64,000 bases of DNA from Fluviicola sp. Its GTDB lineage: Bacteria; Bacteroidota; Bacteroidia; Flavobacteriales_D; Crocinitomicaceae. Shown one piece after another: positions 16,395 through 26,449 of the stretch. The notes below the pieces were generated by a model, which saw only the letters and a list, made by a program, of their open reading frames with translations, was not told the origin of the DNA and ran no database searches. A program made the translations under genes and the position numbers. Each line of letters starts with the position of its first letter. Within the stretch, counting starts at the first letter, position 1. Where the stretch lies: NCBI GenBank assembly GCA_002734085.1, contig NVXV01000001.1, positions 439,860-503,859 of the forward strand. Reading direction: 5' to 3'.

Positions 16395-17729
16395 CTAAAA
16401 ATCAAAATCTTCCATAAACTTCGTTGTAAAGTTTCCTTTGTTGAAGTTTTCATCTACCATTAACTTTCTATGGAATGGAATTGTACTTTTCACTCCTTCG
16501 ATAATGTATTCATCCAATGCACGACGCATTTTTAGAATAGCTTCTTCTCTAGATTGAGCGACAGTAATTAATTTTGCAATCATCGAATCATAATACGGAG
16601 GAATTGTATACCCAGCATAAACATGCGTATCTATTCTTATTCCGTGACCACCAGGCTCGTGATATTCCGTGATTTTACCTGGCGAAGGGCGGAAATCATT
16701 GTATGGGTCCTCAGCATTAATTCTACACTGAATCGCGTGCATTATTGGCTCATAGTTTTTACCACTAATTTTTTCTCCTGCAGCTAATTTGATTTGCTCT
16801 TTGATTAAATCGAAGTTAATTACCTCTTCGGTAATCGTGTGCTCCACTTGGATACGAGTATTCATCTCCATAAAGTAGAAATCACGGTTTTTATCCACTA
16901 AGAACTCAACAGTACCCACACCTTCGTATTTTACTGCTTTAGCTGCTTTAATTGCGGCAGCACCCATCTTTTTACGCAACGCCTTAGTCATAAATGGAGA
17001 AGGAGTTTCCTCTACCAGTTTTTGGTGGCGACGTTGAATAGAACAATCTCTTTCTGAAAGGTGACAAGCATTTCCGAACTGATCTCCTGCGATCTGAATC
17101 TCAATATGGCGTGGTTCAAGGATGTACTTTTCCATATACAAACCATCATTAGAAAAAGAAGCTTTAGATTCCTGACGTGCAGAATCCCAATGTTTTTCCA
17201 TTTCTTCTTTTTTCCAAACGATACGCATTCCTTTACCACCACCTCCTGCAGTTGCTTTAAGAATTACAGGGTATTTTATTTTTTCTGCGTTTTGATAAGC
17301 ATCATCAAGGTTTTTTAATAAACCTTTTGATCCCGGAATACAAGGAACGCCAGCTTTTATCATTGTCGCTTTGGCATTAGCCTTGTCCCCCATTCCATCA
17401 ATTTGTTCTGGGGTTGCTCCAATAAATTTTATATCGTGTTCTTGACAAACTTTCGAAAATTTCGAATTTTCAGACAAGAATCCGTATCCAGGGTGAATTG
17501 CATCAGCATTTGTAATTTCTGCTGCAGCAATAATGTTTGGAATCTGTAAATAAGAAAGCGCACTTGATGCGGGTCCTATACAAACAGCTTCATCGGCGAA
17601 TCGGACATGGAGACTGTCTTTATCCGCTGTACTATAAACAGCAACAGTTTTAATACCCATTTCCTTACATGTACGTATAACACGCAATGCAATTTCGCCC
17701 CTATTGGCAATCAATATTTTTTTGAACAT
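16395..17729 (-). CDS. accC: Acetyl-CoA carboxylase, biotin carboxylase subunit
   Basis: A 444-residue ATP-grasp enzyme that carboxylates the biotin of AccB, the first step of fatty-acid synthesis. It begins '[20 protein letters not shown]' and contains the glycine-rich ATP loop '[12 protein letters not shown]', the '[10 protein letters not shown]' segment, '[16 protein letters not shown]' and the catalytic '[20 protein letters not shown]'. Full length. It is the last gene of the DUF177-rpmF-plsX-fabH-accB-accC run, 32 bases after accB. The carboxyltransferase subunits are not in this window. Confidence 0.97.
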   Translation of the reverse strand: MFKKILIANRGEIALRVIRTCKEMGIKTVAVYSTADKDSLHVRFADEAVCIGPASSALSYLQIPNIIAAAEITNADAIHPGYGFLSENSKFSKVCQEHDIKFIGATPEQIDGMGDKANAKATMIKAGVPCIPGSKGLLKNLDDAYQNAEKIKYPVILKATAGGGGKGMRIVWKKEEMEKHWDSARQESKASFSNDGLYMEKYILEPRHIEIQIAGDQFGNACHLSERDCSIQRRHQKLVEETPSPFMTKALRKKMGAAAIKAAKAVKYEGVGTVEFLVDKNRDFYFMEMNTRIQVEHTITEEVINFDLIKEQIKLAAGEKISGKNYEPIMHAIQCRINAEDPYNDFRPSPGKITEYHEPGGHGIRIDTHVYAGYTIPPYYDSMIAKLITVAQSREEAILKMRRALDEYIIEGVKSTIPFHRKLMVDENFNKGNFTTKFMEDFDF

Positions 17730-17761
17730 GCCTCTTGGGTGTTTTAATTTAACTTAAATTT

Positions 17762-18280
17762 TTACGATGGATCTACCAAGAATAATGGTTGATCGTACTC
17801 TACTGGTGTAGCATCATCCACAAGAACCTTAACGATTTTACCAGAAACCTCTGATTCAATCTCGTTAAACAATTTCATTGCTTCGATGATACATACAGTA
17901 TCTCCTTTTTTCACGTTGTCACCAACTTCAACAAATACGGGTTTGTCTGGTGATGAAGAACGATAAAAAGTACCAATCATTGGAGACTTTACTGTTATGT
18001 AGCTGTCATCAGAGCCTCCGTCTGCCGCCTGCTCACTACCTCCCGTATTTGCAGCCGGAGCGACTGGTGCCTGCTGCTGTGGCTGTGGTGCAGGCGCTTG
18101 TTGTTGTGGCATCTGCTGAACCATTGGTTGCTGTTGTACATAAACAGTTTTCTCTTCCTTCGATTGTTTCGTCTCCGATTTAATCGTGATTTTAAAATCC
18201 TTCTCTTCTATCTCAACCTCAGTTACTCCTGATTTTGAAACGAACTTAATAAGGTCTTGAATTTCTTTTTGATTCATCAT
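17762..18280 (-). CDS. accB: Biotin carboxyl carrier protein of acetyl-CoA carboxylase
   Basis: A 172-residue AccB. The N-terminal helix (about 2-36) is followed by a long Gln/Pro/Ala-rich flexible linker (about 48-88) and the C-terminal biotinyl domain. The biotin-accepting lysine is Lys136 in EAMKLFNE. Two consecutive Met codons open the frame; the second would begin MNQKEIQDL, which is the usual AccB start, so either is possible. It sits between fabH and accC. Confidence 0.96.
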   Translation of the reverse strand: MMNQKEIQDLIKFVSKSGVTEVEIEEKDFKITIKSETKQSKEEKTVYVQQQPMVQQMPQQQAPAPQPQQQAPVAPAANTGGSEQAADGGSDDSYITVKSPMIGTFYRSSSPDKPVFVEVGDNVKKGDTVCIIEAMKLFNEIESEVSGKIVKVLVDDATPVEYDQPLFLVDPS

Positions 18281-18316
18281 TTATGAATTTTTGTGGGATA
18301 AATGTAATTATTTATA

Positions 18317-19309
18317 TTAAGAATTGTATGCCCATTTGAGGTAAATTGCTCCCCAAGTAAATCCACCACCAAAAGCGGACAAGACTAAATTATCTCCTTT
18401 TTTTAGTTGTTTTTCCCAGTCCCACAAGCAAAGTGGAATTGTTCCAGCTGTTGTGTTGCCGTATTTTTGAATGTTAATCATTACTTTATCATCAGGTAAG
18501 CCCATTCGAGATGCTGTTGCGTCAATGATTCTCAGGTTCGCTTGGTGTGGAACTAACCAATCAACATCTTCTGATTCTAAATTGTTTCTGTCCATAATTT
18601 CAGCAGAAACTTCAGCCATATTGGTGACAGCATATTTAAAAACGGCTTTCCCTTCTTGATAGACGTAATGCATTCTTTTATCTACAGTTTCATGTGTTGG
18701 AGGATTCATAGACCCACCAGCAGGCTGTATTAAATGTTTTCTCCCCTCCCCGTCACTTTTAAGTACACTATCAAGGACGCCTAAGCCCTCTTCGTTAGGT
18801 TCAAGTAAAACAGCGCCAGAACCATCACCAAAAATAACACAGGTTGTACGATCCTCATAGTCTATAATGGAAGACATCTTATCAGCACCTACGATCAAGA
18901 CTTTTTTATACTTACCTGTTTCAATAAACTGAGCTCCTGTTGAAAGTGCATAGATAAATCCAGAGCAAGCGGCATTAATATCAAAGCTCCATGCATTTTT
19001 AATACCTGCCTTATCACTTATAACATTTGCTGTTGCGGGGAAAGGGTAGTCTGGAGTTACAGTAGCGCAAATCAGTAAGTCGATTTCTGAAGGATCAATG
19101 TTTTTTTTCTTGAGTAATTTATTTACAGCCTCAACACCCATATCGGAGGTGCCTTTACCATCACCTAATATACGACGCTCTTTAATTCCCGTCCTCGTGG
19201 TTATCCACTCATCTGTGGTGTCAATGATTTTTTCCAAATCTTTGTTGGTCATCACTCGTTCAGGAACGTACCCCTGAACACCTGTTATTGCAGCTGTAAT
19301 TTTACCCAT
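18317..19309 (-). CDS. fabH: Beta-ketoacyl-ACP synthase III
   Basis: A 330-residue FabH that condenses acyl-CoA with malonyl-ACP to start fatty-acid elongation. The Cys-His-Asn triad is visible: Cys115 in '[10 protein letters not shown]', His in '[12 protein letters not shown]' (near 255) and Asn in '[10 protein letters not shown]' (near 285). The 'FGGGFTWG' C-terminal loop is conserved. It starts one base after the plsX stop codon, so the two are tightly coupled. Confidence 0.96.
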   Translation of the reverse strand: MGKITAAITGVQGYVPERVMTNKDLEKIIDTTDEWITTRTGIKERRILGDGKGTSDMGVEAVNKLLKKKNIDPSEIDLLICATVTPDYPFPATANVISDKAGIKNAWSFDINAACSGFIYALSTGAQFIETGKYKKVLIVGADKMSSIIDYEDRTTCVIFGDGSGAVLLEPNEEGLGVLDSVLKSDGEGRKHLIQPAGGSMNPPTHETVDKRMHYVYQEGKAVFKYAVTNMAEVSAEIMDRNNLESEDVDWLVPHQANLRIIDATASRMGLPDDKVMINIQKYGNTTAGTIPLCLWDWEKQLKKGDNLVLSAFGGGFTWGAIYLKWAYNS

Positions 19310-19310
19310 A

Positions 19311-20252
19311 TTATTTGAATGCTTCTTTTATCTTATTTGTTAAACCAGATTTTGCCACGTCATAGGAGTGTATCAGCATGTTTTTTATTGCCACGTCATT
19401 CGAAATGCCATGTCCAATGATAACGTCCGAATTAACGCCCAATATAGGAGTTCCTCCATAATTTTCATAGTTAAAGCGATCAAAATATGAATCTTGAATA
19501 CCACGTTCGAGCATCAAGGTGTATAAGCCCTCTGCTTGTTTTAAAACTATGTTTCCTGTAAAACCATCACATACAATTACGTCCGCTTTACCGTGAAATA
19601 AATCTCGTCCCTCAATATTACCAATAAAATTGAAATCTTTGGAGTCATTCATGATTTTATATGCAGATTGAGTCAATAAGTTTCCTTTAGACTCTTCTTC
19701 GCCAATATTAAGTAAAGCAACTTTCGGGTTCTCAATCTGCAAAACATTTTTAGCATAAAGAGAACCGAGAATGGCAAACTGATATAAAACGTCTGGTTTG
19801 CAGTCAGCATTTGAACCAACATCAAGAATAATAGAGTCTCCTCCATTAACCTTTGGTAGAATAGAAGTTATACAAGGACGTATTATCCCTGGTATTGAAT
19901 TTACTTTATAAATAGCACCAACAAGCATTGCACCTGTATTACCAGTACTTGCGAAAGAATTAATTTCTCCTTTTCGAAGTAAATCAAACCCTACAGAAAT
20001 TGAACTGTTAGGTTTTTGAGGGATAGCTCTCGTTGGGTGATCCTCCATTGTGATCGTGTCAGGAGCATCTACTACCTTGATTCTATTAGACTCTTGAGAG
20101 TCTTTTTCTTTTAATACAGTGTTGATTTCCTCTTCTTTCCCAATCAAATGTAATGAGACTGATTCTGGTAAAAGTTCAAGCGCAAGTAATGCCCCTAAAA
20201 CATTCGCTCTAGGGGCAAAATCACCACCACTAATATCTAATCCAATCTTCAT
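19311..20252 (-). CDS. plsX: Phosphate acyltransferase PlsX
   Basis: A 313-residue PlsX that converts acyl-ACP to acyl-phosphate for the PlsY step of phosphatidic acid synthesis. It begins with '[20 protein letters not shown]' and carries '[17 protein letters not shown]', '[15 protein letters not shown]', '[13 protein letters not shown]' and '[16 protein letters not shown]', all family hallmarks. Length is slightly shorter than E. coli PlsX but all core motifs are present. Located between rpmF and fabH. Confidence 0.95.
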   Translation of the reverse strand: MKIGLDISGGDFAPRANVLGALLALELLPESVSLHLIGKEEEINTVLKEKDSQESNRIKVVDAPDTITMEDHPTRAIPQKPNSSISVGFDLLRKGEINSFASTGNTGAMLVGAIYKVNSIPGIIRPCITSILPKVNGGDSIILDVGSNADCKPDVLYQFAILGSLYAKNVLQIENPKVALLNIGEEESKGNLLTQSAYKIMNDSKDFNFIGNIEGRDLFHGKADVIVCDGFTGNIVLKQAEGLYTLMLERGIQDSYFDRFNYENYGGTPILGVNSDVIIGHGISNDVAIKNMLIHSYDVAKSGLTNKIKEAFK

Positions 20253-20289
20253 AAGGAGTGAAACAAATTCAATTCACTGCTTAGATTAA

Positions 20290-20481
20290 TTATACCGCTA
20301 CTTCTTTTTCAGCGATTACTTGACCTTTGTAATAAAGTTTACCCTCGTGCCAATGAGCTCTGTGGAACAAGTGTGGTTGTCCAGTAGTTGGACATGTCGC
20401 AATGTTTCCAGCTGTCGCCTTCTTATGCGTTCTTCTCTTGTCTCTTCTTTTGGTCGAGGTTCTTCTCTTAGGATGTGCCAT
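20290..20481 (-). CDS. rpmF: 50S ribosomal protein L32
   Basis: A 63-residue L32 with the characteristic opening '[20 protein letters not shown]' and C-terminal '[19 protein letters not shown]'. The zinc-binding cysteines of other L32 forms are not conserved (only one Cys near residue 30). Its position between the DUF177 gene and plsX is the widely conserved link between ribosome and lipid genes. Confidence 0.96.
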   Translation of the reverse strand: MAHPKRRTSTKRRDKRRTHKKATAGNIATCPTTGQPHLFHRAHWHEGKLYYKGQVIAEKEVAV

Positions 20482-20504
20482 TTTTGTTTATTTTATATAA
20501 CGTT

Positions 20505-21032
20505 TTAATTCAAATTTTTAAGTGCGTCCCAACGAGGGTCATTGTCTTGCCCTTCGTCTTCTGCAGTATCATCTTCTTCTGTAAAGCCAGTATATTCTTC
20601 AAGTAAGTTTAACATCTCTTCATTGCACTCGTCTTCTGCGTGTACTGTCCGCGATGGTAATTCAACAGTTAGTATTTCATAAAAAATAGGAGCTGTGTAT
20701 ATTTTAAATTCGTTTGAAGGCAAAGTAATTAAATCTTCATCCTCGCTCGGCTCTTCACTAAACTTAAACACCACACTGTGTTCAATATCAACAGGCACTG
20801 ATATAGGCTCTGTGCATCGATCACATTCTTTTTCAACTTGTCCCAACATTTTTATGTTGCCAACCATCATTGTTTCTTTTTTATCCAAAACAAAGTCCAC
20901 TTTTACCTGGCCTTTCTGGATAATAGAATATTCTAACTCTTCAAAGAACGCATCAGTTATCTCAAACTCAAACACGTGTTTTCCAACATTTAAGCCTTCA
21001 AACGGAACTTCAAACTCTCTAGTCGAACCCAT
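20505..21032 (-). CDS. DUF177 (YceD) family protein
   Basis: A 175-residue YceD-like protein. The start is the ATG at 21030-21032 (MGSTREFEVPFEGL...); the frame is open 17 codons further upstream but passes through a TACATTTG promoter box. A CDRCTEP metal-binding-like knuckle lies near residue 78, and the acidic C-terminus ends 'DPRWDALKNL', a conserved DUF177 tail. In other bacteria the family is linked to 23S rRNA/L32 and always sits before rpmF, as here. It opens the fatty-acid operon. Confidence 0.9.
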   Translation of the reverse strand: MGSTREFEVPFEGLNVGKHVFEFEITDAFFEELEYSIIQKGQVKVDFVLDKKETMMVGNIKMLGQVEKECDRCTEPISVPVDIEHSVVFKFSEEPSEDEDLITLPSNEFKIYTAPIFYEILTVELPSRTVHAEDECNEEMLNLLEEYTGFTEEDDTAEDEGQDNDPRWDALKNLN

Positions 21033-21053
21033 AGTGTTCAAAAATTTGGAGTG

Positions 21054-21061
21054 CAAATGTA
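21054..21061 (-). promoter_or_regulatory. -7 box for the DUF177-rpmF-plsX-fabH-accBC operon
   Basis: TACATTTG on the minus strand fits TAnnTTTG and lies 21 bases before the chosen DUF177 start. It supports the shorter start. Confidence 0.5.
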
Positions 21062-21199
21062 TAAAAATTAAATACAAAAGCACTTTTTTCTTATATAAGA
21101 ATCAACAAAGATACAGATTTTTATAGGATAAATAAATATAAGTAGAACTCTCATAATATTATTCGCCATTTTTTCTTTGTGAATGTTATTTTTACATGA

Positions 21200-21832
21200 A
21201 TGTTTCATACAGAGACAATAAAATATGGCCCAGTAGAAGTTCATTTGCTTTATTTCGAACGATTTGAAATGGAGCAACATTTACACAACTTGCTTCCCAA
21301 TGAACAGCAAAGAATTGAACAGTTTGGCAACGAGTTAAGGAAAAGAGAATATGTTGCCACACGAGTGCTGCGCACAATGATTTTTGGAAATGAACCTATA
21401 TTGTATTCGCCAATTGGTGCACCGTACATAAAAGAAGAAGGGTTTATTTCCATATCTCATGCTCACCAGGTAGTTGGGCTGGCTTTTAGTAAAGACTTCC
21501 CGGTAGGGCTAGATTTGGAACCGATACGAGATAAAGTATTAAGGGTCTCAAGTAAATTTCTTAGCGATCAAGAAAAAGCAGAATTAGACACCAAAAGTGT
21601 GACTGAAATGATTAAAGTTTGGTCGGGTAAGGAAGCTTTATATAAATTAGCAGGAAGAAAAGGGATTATATTTGCAAAAGAATTGTTGTTGAAAAAGAAA
21701 AACGATTTATTGTGGAATGGAGAGATTAATTTTCCAGATGTTAAAAAGCACGTTGAATTAACGATTGATGAGAAAAACGACTTTGTAATATCAATAAATG
21801 CAAGCCCAGTCTATGATCACGAAAAAAAATAA
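21200..21832 (+). CDS. 4'-phosphopantetheinyl transferase superfamily protein
   Basis: A 210-residue PPTase that should transfer phosphopantetheine from CoA to a carrier protein such as ACP. The two signature motifs are 'VGLDLEPIRD' (Asp105, Glu107 bind magnesium) and 'WSGKEALYKLAGRKG' (Trp141, Lys144, Glu145). A 'PIGAPYIKEEGFISISHAH' segment precedes them. The size matches the Sfp/EntD-like type. It is divergent from the fatty-acid operon, 167 bases apart, which fits activation of ACP. It overlaps the next gene by 20 bases. Confidence 0.92.
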   Translation: MFHTETIKYGPVEVHLLYFERFEMEQHLHNLLPNEQQRIEQFGNELRKREYVATRVLRTMIFGNEPILYSPIGAPYIKEEGFISISHAHQVVGLAFSKDFPVGLDLEPIRDKVLRVSSKFLSDQEKAELDTKSVTEMIKVWSGKEALYKLAGRKGIIFAKELLLKKKNDLLWNGEINFPDVKKHVELTIDEKNDFVISINASPVYDHEKK

Positions 21833-22562
21833 AATACTTAAGTCTTTTCAAAAAAGAAAAGGACAAATCGCGATTTTAATCGATCCCGAAAAGATAGAGT
21901 CGAATAATAAATTGATTGACTTGGTAGATAAGGCAAATTTTGCAAAGATCGATTATTTCTTTGTCGGTGGAAGCACTGTCAATAGAAAAGACTTTGAGGA
22001 AACAATGAATGTGTTAAGTAAAAACACTAAAATTCCAATTGTTATTTTTCCTGGAGACAACCAGCAATTGTCTTCAAAAGCGGATGGATTGTTATACTTA
22101 AGCCTTCTTTCTGGGAGAAATCCAGATTATTTAATTGGGCAACATGTTTCTAGTGCTCAAGAAGTACTTAATTTAGGATTGGAGGTTATTCCAACGGCAT
22201 ATTTGCTTGTAGACGGAGGTACAAAGTCTTCTGTGGCGTATGTAAGTCAAACCACGCCAATACCAAGAAATCAGGAAAAAATAGCCCAAAACACGGCTAT
22301 TGCTGGAGTTCTTCAAGGAAAAAAAGTAGTTTATTTTGATGCGGGCAGTGGCGCTAAACACACCGTACCAGCTGTGTTTTTGGAAAACATTAATCAGTCA
22401 ACAGAGGTAGTAACCATTGTTGGTGGCGGAATTCGTTCGGCAGAGCAAATATTAAAAATGAAATCGGCGGGAGCAAATGTTATTGTAATAGGGAATAAAA
22501 TTGAAGAAGAGATAGACTTTCTTTTAGATATTAAAAACTTAAATGAAAATATAGAGTTGTGA
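21813..22562 (+). CDS. Geranylgeranylglyceryl/heptaprenylglyceryl phosphate synthase family protein
   Basis: A 249-residue TIM-barrel enzyme of the GGGP-synthase/PcrB family, which joins a polyprenyl diphosphate to sn-glycerol-1-phosphate. The start chosen is the ATG at 21813 (MITKKNKILK); an ATG at 21798 is also in frame. Motifs: 'GQIAILIDPEKIE' at the first strand, 'FFVGGSTVN', 'PIVIFPGDNQQLSSKADGLL', 'EVIPTAYLLVDGG', 'VVYFDAGSGAKHTVP' and the C-terminal phosphate loop 'IVGGGIRSAEQI'. Archaea use it for ether lipids; Bacteroidota homologues are known, with the product's role unclear. It is coupled to the PPTase upstream and to the 551-residue protein downstream. Confidence 0.92.
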   Translation: MITKKNKILKSFQKRKGQIAILIDPEKIESNNKLIDLVDKANFAKIDYFFVGGSTVNRKDFEETMNVLSKNTKIPIVIFPGDNQQLSSKADGLLYLSLLSGRNPDYLIGQHVSSAQEVLNLGLEVIPTAYLLVDGGTKSSVAYVSQTTPIPRNQEKIAQNTAIAGVLQGKKVVYFDAGSGAKHTVPAVFLENINQSTEVVTIVGGGIRSAEQILKMKSAGANVIVIGNKIEEEIDFLLDIKNLNENIEL

Positions 22563-24214
22563 AATTTGCCCATTATCAGATACTCGCCAGTTGTTTTGGT
22601 TTGTCAATCGAAAAGCTAGATGATGAAAGCCTAGATCAACTCAAAATAAAGACGGAAGACTATTTTAAATCATATGAGTCTCTGAAGTGTGACAATCAAA
22701 CTCTTTCAATGACGGATGTTTTTGCTTTGGTCGATAGTTTAAAAAATGCAACAACTGTTGTTTTTCACGATTGGATTAAAAGTGATAAAGTAATTTCAAA
22801 AATTCTTCAAGGAAACGGTGAAAACTTGAATTTTCAAGAAAGGATTAGCAATAAAAAATATAGAGGACATACGCTTGAAAATCAATTTTATTCATTTCTA
22901 ACACCCTATTTATACACCTTTTTAGAGAGTGAAATTACGGAGTCAATGGCTAATAAAGACTTCGAAAAACTTAGGTTTTACTTGCAGTACTCATGCTTTT
23001 TAGAAGAATCAAAAAAAACAGTATTACAACAAGAGGTTGACCAACAGTTACGCATCATATTCACAGCTATTAGCAAACTCGATTTTGTAGATAAAGACTC
23101 TTCTTCAAAAATAGCACTAGATAAGCGGAAAAAGAACAGTAAAGAAATTAAACTATTAGCCTCTCTGGACCTAGTGGATATTCTTAATCTACTCGACAAG
23201 CAGTTTTATGCATTGCGTGTAAGTTATATTGATACCATAAAAAAGTTGATGACCCATCCAAACATTGATCCGATGATGTTTAAGATGTTGTCTAAAGCAA
23301 TAAGTAGTGTAGAATTAAATAATTCTCACAAATCTCAGGTAGAATCATTTTTACAACAAAGCAAAACAAGTTTTTACCAAAAACAACGAACCACAATTTT
23401 TAATAAAGCACTATTGAGTAACCCATTGATTTACTTAGCTTTTTTAGGGGTTATTATTGTAGTGTTTTTGGTCTTTCCTTTCGACTTTAAAAATACGAAC
23501 CCTGCTAAAAATGAAAAAATCTCTGGTTTAGACAGTTTATCTCAAGATGAGGTAAAAAAAACAGATTCACTATTGGCATTTAAGGAAGACTCCACGTTGT
23601 TTGAGACAGACGATATGAACGTCCCCGTTGCTCTTCCAGACTTTATTCTCGCAGATAATACCAGCGAAATTAAAAATCCAATTGCCTTAAAACTGTATGA
23701 AAGCATGTTAAATGATTATGAGATTCAGCAGAACAATTTTACTACGAATTGTGATCCGCTTGAAGAAACAAAGTTAAAAGAGTTCAATTTTAAAGGAGTA
23801 GATGATATCGAGAAGGATTTTGTAAACCACAAGATTATTAATAAAAGTGATGAGGACTGTTATCTATTATATTTTCAAAACAAGGACGCTGGAGCAGTAT
23901 ATGGTGAGTTTATTTCTGCTGGTAGCTCTATCGAATTAAAATTAGTGAAAAATTGGCGTGTGGTTTTTTATACAGGACAGGATTTTACATCTTTTAATCC
24001 TCTAAAGACCTCAAATAATGGGTATGGAAATCTTGAAGACGCCAAGAAAATTGACAAGTCGTTTGCAGCACATTTTTGTGAAATGGACTATTCGAACTTT
24101 AGAGTTTTATCAAAAATATATCACGTAGTATCAGTTGGAAAAACGACGCGTTTATATACTAATTCAAATGGTTCTCTTCAGATTGATTCAAATAGTATCA
24201 AGGCAACCAATTAA
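22559..24214 (+). CDS. Unknown protein with one membrane helix, 551 aa
   Basis: No family recognised. It starts with GTG at 22559, overlapping the TGA of the GGGP synthase gene (GTGA), so it is translationally coupled. Residues 1-275 are predominantly helical, Lys/Glu/Asn/Ser-rich and probably cytoplasmic. A single hydrophobic segment at about 284-303 (LLSNPLIYLAFLGVIIVVFL) crosses the membrane. The C-terminal 245 residues, probably periplasmic, contain four cysteines in pairs ('NCDPLEE', 'DEDCYLLYF', 'AHFCEMDY') and a beta-rich stretch 'AGAVYGEFISAGSSIELKLV'. Overall it looks like an envelope-spanning sensor or assembly factor, but this is inference. Confidence 0.8.
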   Translation: MKFAHYQILASCFGLSIEKLDDESLDQLKIKTEDYFKSYESLKCDNQTLSMTDVFALVDSLKNATTVVFHDWIKSDKVISKILQGNGENLNFQERISNKKYRGHTLENQFYSFLTPYLYTFLESEITESMANKDFEKLRFYLQYSCFLEESKKTVLQQEVDQQLRIIFTAISKLDFVDKDSSSKIALDKRKKNSKEIKLLASLDLVDILNLLDKQFYALRVSYIDTIKKLMTHPNIDPMMFKMLSKAISSVELNNSHKSQVESFLQQSKTSFYQKQRTTIFNKALLSNPLIYLAFLGVIIVVFLVFPFDFKNTNPAKNEKISGLDSLSQDEVKKTDSLLAFKEDSTLFETDDMNVPVALPDFILADNTSEIKNPIALKLYESMLNDYEIQQNNFTTNCDPLEETKLKEFNFKGVDDIEKDFVNHKIINKSDEDCYLLYFQNKDAGAVYGEFISAGSSIELKLVKNWRVVFYTGQDFTSFNPLKTSNNGYGNLEDAKKIDKSFAAHFCEMDYSNFRVLSKIYHVVSVGKTTRLYTNSNGSLQIDSNSIKATN

Positions 24215-24305
24215 TTTTTTAATTATCATCATAGAAAGAACTCACATTATTAGAATTTGATTTTTCTTGTTGAATCGCATAGTTTTTTTTAATGTTTAAT
24301 ATAAA

Positions 24306-24339
24306 TTGTTTTAATACAATTGCGATTTTTATATATTTG
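24306..24339 (+). promoter_or_regulatory. Bacteroidota-type promoter before the SulP module
   Basis: A TTG at 24306-24308 and TATATTTG at 24332-24339 are separated by 23 bases, close to the usual -33/-7 spacing. The next start codon is the GTG at 24345. Confidence 0.5.
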
Positions 24340-24344
24340 TTGTT

Positions 24345-24665
24345 GTGAAAAAGCAGAAAACATATGCCTTCGTTTGTCTAGTAAGCTTACTACTATTTTT
24401 CACTAGTCCTGTCATTTTTATTTCTGGAGTTGTATTTGACTCCTTAACTGAAATGAATGTTGAAACAGTAGACTTAATGGATGGTGAAACAGAATCAGAA
24501 AACGAAACTCCTGCTCCACTTGAAGAAGAACAACACGCCACTGCTTTTGAAATCGAGCGTGAATTGGGCGGAGAGTCTAAAAATGCAGCAAATGATTTGT
24601 ATTTGCATTCCAACTGGAAGTCTGTGCCTTGCACTACGATAACACCTCCCCCCGACTTCATATAA
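24345..24665 (+). CDS. Small secreted or membrane-anchored protein, 106 aa
   Basis: No family recognised. A GTG start at 24345 follows closely after a promoter. An N-terminal hydrophobic segment (about 10-32) acts as signal peptide or anchor. An acidic stretch (about 40-60, rich in Glu/Thr) and a C-terminal 'SVPCTTITPPPDFI' follow. It ends about 90 bases before the SulP gene and reads the same way, so it may be part of that transcript. An open frame of similar length exists on the opposite strand; the plus frame is preferred because of the promoter and the signal-like N-terminus. Confidence 0.55.
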   Translation: MKKQKTYAFVCLVSLLLFFTSPVIFISGVVFDSLTEMNVETVDLMDGETESENETPAPLEEEQHATAFEIERELGGESKNAANDLYLHSNWKSVPCTTITPPPDFI

Positions 24666-24757
24666 GTGTTCTGACCACCACCTACTTAAATTATTAATTA
24701 TACATTTTAGGTTGTTTGTATTTTATTGAATACAACAACGAAATATTAATTCACTTT

Positions 24758-26449
24758 ATGAAGAACTCGAATATGTTCAAAAATTTAGGTAGTGATCTAC
24801 CTTCGGGATTAGTGGTTTTTTTAGTTGCCCTCCCCTTATGTTTAGGTATAGCACTCGCCTCTGGAGCACCAATGTTTTCAGGAATTATTGCTGGAATAGT
24901 AGGTGGTGTTGTAGTTGGAATCATTAGTGGCTCACCTCTTGGTGTTGCTGGACCAGCTGCTGGACTTGCAGTAATAGTAGCAAATGGAATCCAGGACTTA
25001 GGAACCAACGCGGCTGGAGAATTTGATATGATGGCGGGATTCCAGGCCTTTTTGGTTGCAGGAGTTATTGCTGGTATACTCCAAGTTATTCTTGGTGCTG
25101 TTCGTGCAGGAATAATTGGCTATTACTTTCCCATATCAGTTATACAAGGAATGTTAGCAGGTATTGGTATCACACTTATTTTAAAGCAAATACCTCATGC
25201 TTTAGGTTGGGATAAAAATCCAGAAGGCGAATGGGAGTTTTTTCAATCAGATGGGCACAACACCTTTTCAGAAATAGGTTATGCTTTTGAAAACTTCACC
25301 ACTGGAGCAGTTGTTATTACGCTTGTTTCGATCGGAATATTGATTCTTTTTCAGCAAGGCTTTATGAAAAAGAACAAGGTGCTAAGTTTGATTCCTGGTC
25401 CTTTGATTGCCGTAGTTTCTGCTATACTTTTAAACGAAATGTTTAAGGCTTATTTCCCTGAATTTGCTCTTATGAATGAGCGCGAAATGGTGAATGGTGA
25501 AGTAATGGAAAACAATCACTTGGTGAACATAAAAGCCGCTGACGGGACAAAGCCTTATTATGGTTTGTTGACTTTTCCTGACTGGAGTATTCTAAAAAAC
25601 CCAAACGTCTATCTGATTGGTTTTACAATGGCTATTGTAGCTAGTTTAGAAACGCTTTTATGTGTTGAGGCTACAGACAAATTGGATCCTCAAAAACGAA
25701 CAACTCCAACAAACCGAGAGTTGTTTGCGCAAGGAACGGGTAATATTGTTTCTTCTCTTATCGGGGGGCTTCCTGTTACACAGGTTATTGTACGTAGTTC
25801 TGCGAACATTGATTCAGGGGCTAAAACTAAAATGGCAGCAATTTCCCACGGTTTTTTCCTTGCAACGTTTGTATTACTTTTACCTTGGTTATTGAACATG
25901 ATACCACTTGCTTGCTTAGCGGCAATTTTGTTAATTGTAGGTTATAAATTAGCGAATATAGGACTGTTTAAGAAAATGTATAAAAACGGTCTTAGTCAGT
26001 TCATTCCGTTTATAGTAACCATATTGGTCATTGTATTTATCAATCTATTATGGGGTATTATTGCTGGGTTAGCAGTAGCAATTTTTTACATCTTGAAACG
26101 AAGCTACGAGAACGCTTTATACTCTAAGTTTCTTGAAAAAGAAGAAGGTGAACGAAACGAAACTATTATTGAGCTGGGTGATGTTGTTTCCTTTTTTAAC
26201 AAAGGGCATCTGCATAAAAAATTAAGTGAATTAAAAGAAAATAGTTTTGTAGTTATTGATGGAACGAACAATAAACACATGGATTATGATATTTTTGACT
26301 TATTGGAAGACTTTATGATTAATGCACAGTCAAAAAACATTCAGGTTGCCTTCAAGGGCTTTGATACTCAGAGGTCAGAAAAATTAAATGATTTTATAAA
26401 CGAAATGAAAGAAAAATATGAAAACACTTACGAAAAAGACGCAAAATGA
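24758..26449 (+). CDS. SulP family inorganic anion transporter (bicarbonate-type context)
   Basis: A 563-residue SulP/SLC26 transporter. The chosen start is the ATG at 24758 (MKNSNMFKNLGSDLPSG); the frame is open 14 codons upstream. The N-terminal membrane domain carries the family pattern 'GLVVFLVALPLCLGIALASG', 'GPAAGLAVIVANGI' and 'SLETLLCVEATDKLDP'. The cytoplasmic C-terminus (about 465-555) is a STAS domain. The next gene is a carbonic anhydrase overlapping it by 32 bases. SulP-carbonic anhydrase pairs are generally read as bicarbonate uptake systems (BicA-like), so bicarbonate is the likeliest substrate; sulfate cannot be excluded. Confidence 0.93.
   Translation: MKNSNMFKNLGSDLPSGLVVFLVALPLCLGIALASGAPMFSGIIAGIVGGVVVGIISGSPLGVAGPAAGLAVIVANGIQDLGTNAAGEFDMMAGFQAFLVAGVIAGILQVILGAVRAGIIGYYFPISVIQGMLAGIGITLILKQIPHALGWDKNPEGEWEFFQSDGHNTFSEIGYAFENFTTGAVVITLVSIGILILFQQGFMKKNKVLSLIPGPLIAVVSAILLNEMFKAYFPEFALMNEREMVNGEVMENNHLVNIKAADGTKPYYGLLTFPDWSILKNPNVYLIGFTMAIVASLETLLCVEATDKLDPQKRTTPTNRELFAQGTGNIVSSLIGGLPVTQVIVRSSANIDSGAKTKMAAISHGFFLATFVLLLPWLLNMIPLACLAAILLIVGYKLANIGLFKKMYKNGLSQFIPFIVTILVIVFINLLWGIIAGLAVAIFYILKRSYENALYSKFLEKEEGERNETIIELGDVVSFFNKGHLHKKLSELKENSFVVIDGTNNKHMDYDIFDLLEDFMINAQSKNIQVAFKGFDTQRSEKLNDFINEMKEKYENTYEKDAK

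Noticed and set aside
20695-21126. 143-codon plus-strand frame opposite the DUF177 gene
   Set aside because: The minus strand carries a recognised family in a conserved operon; the plus frame has no domain and is a shadow.
24329-24661. 110-codon minus-strand frame antisense to the small protein before the SulP gene
   Set aside because: No promoter or export signal, and opposite to the operon direction; the plus-strand frame fits better.
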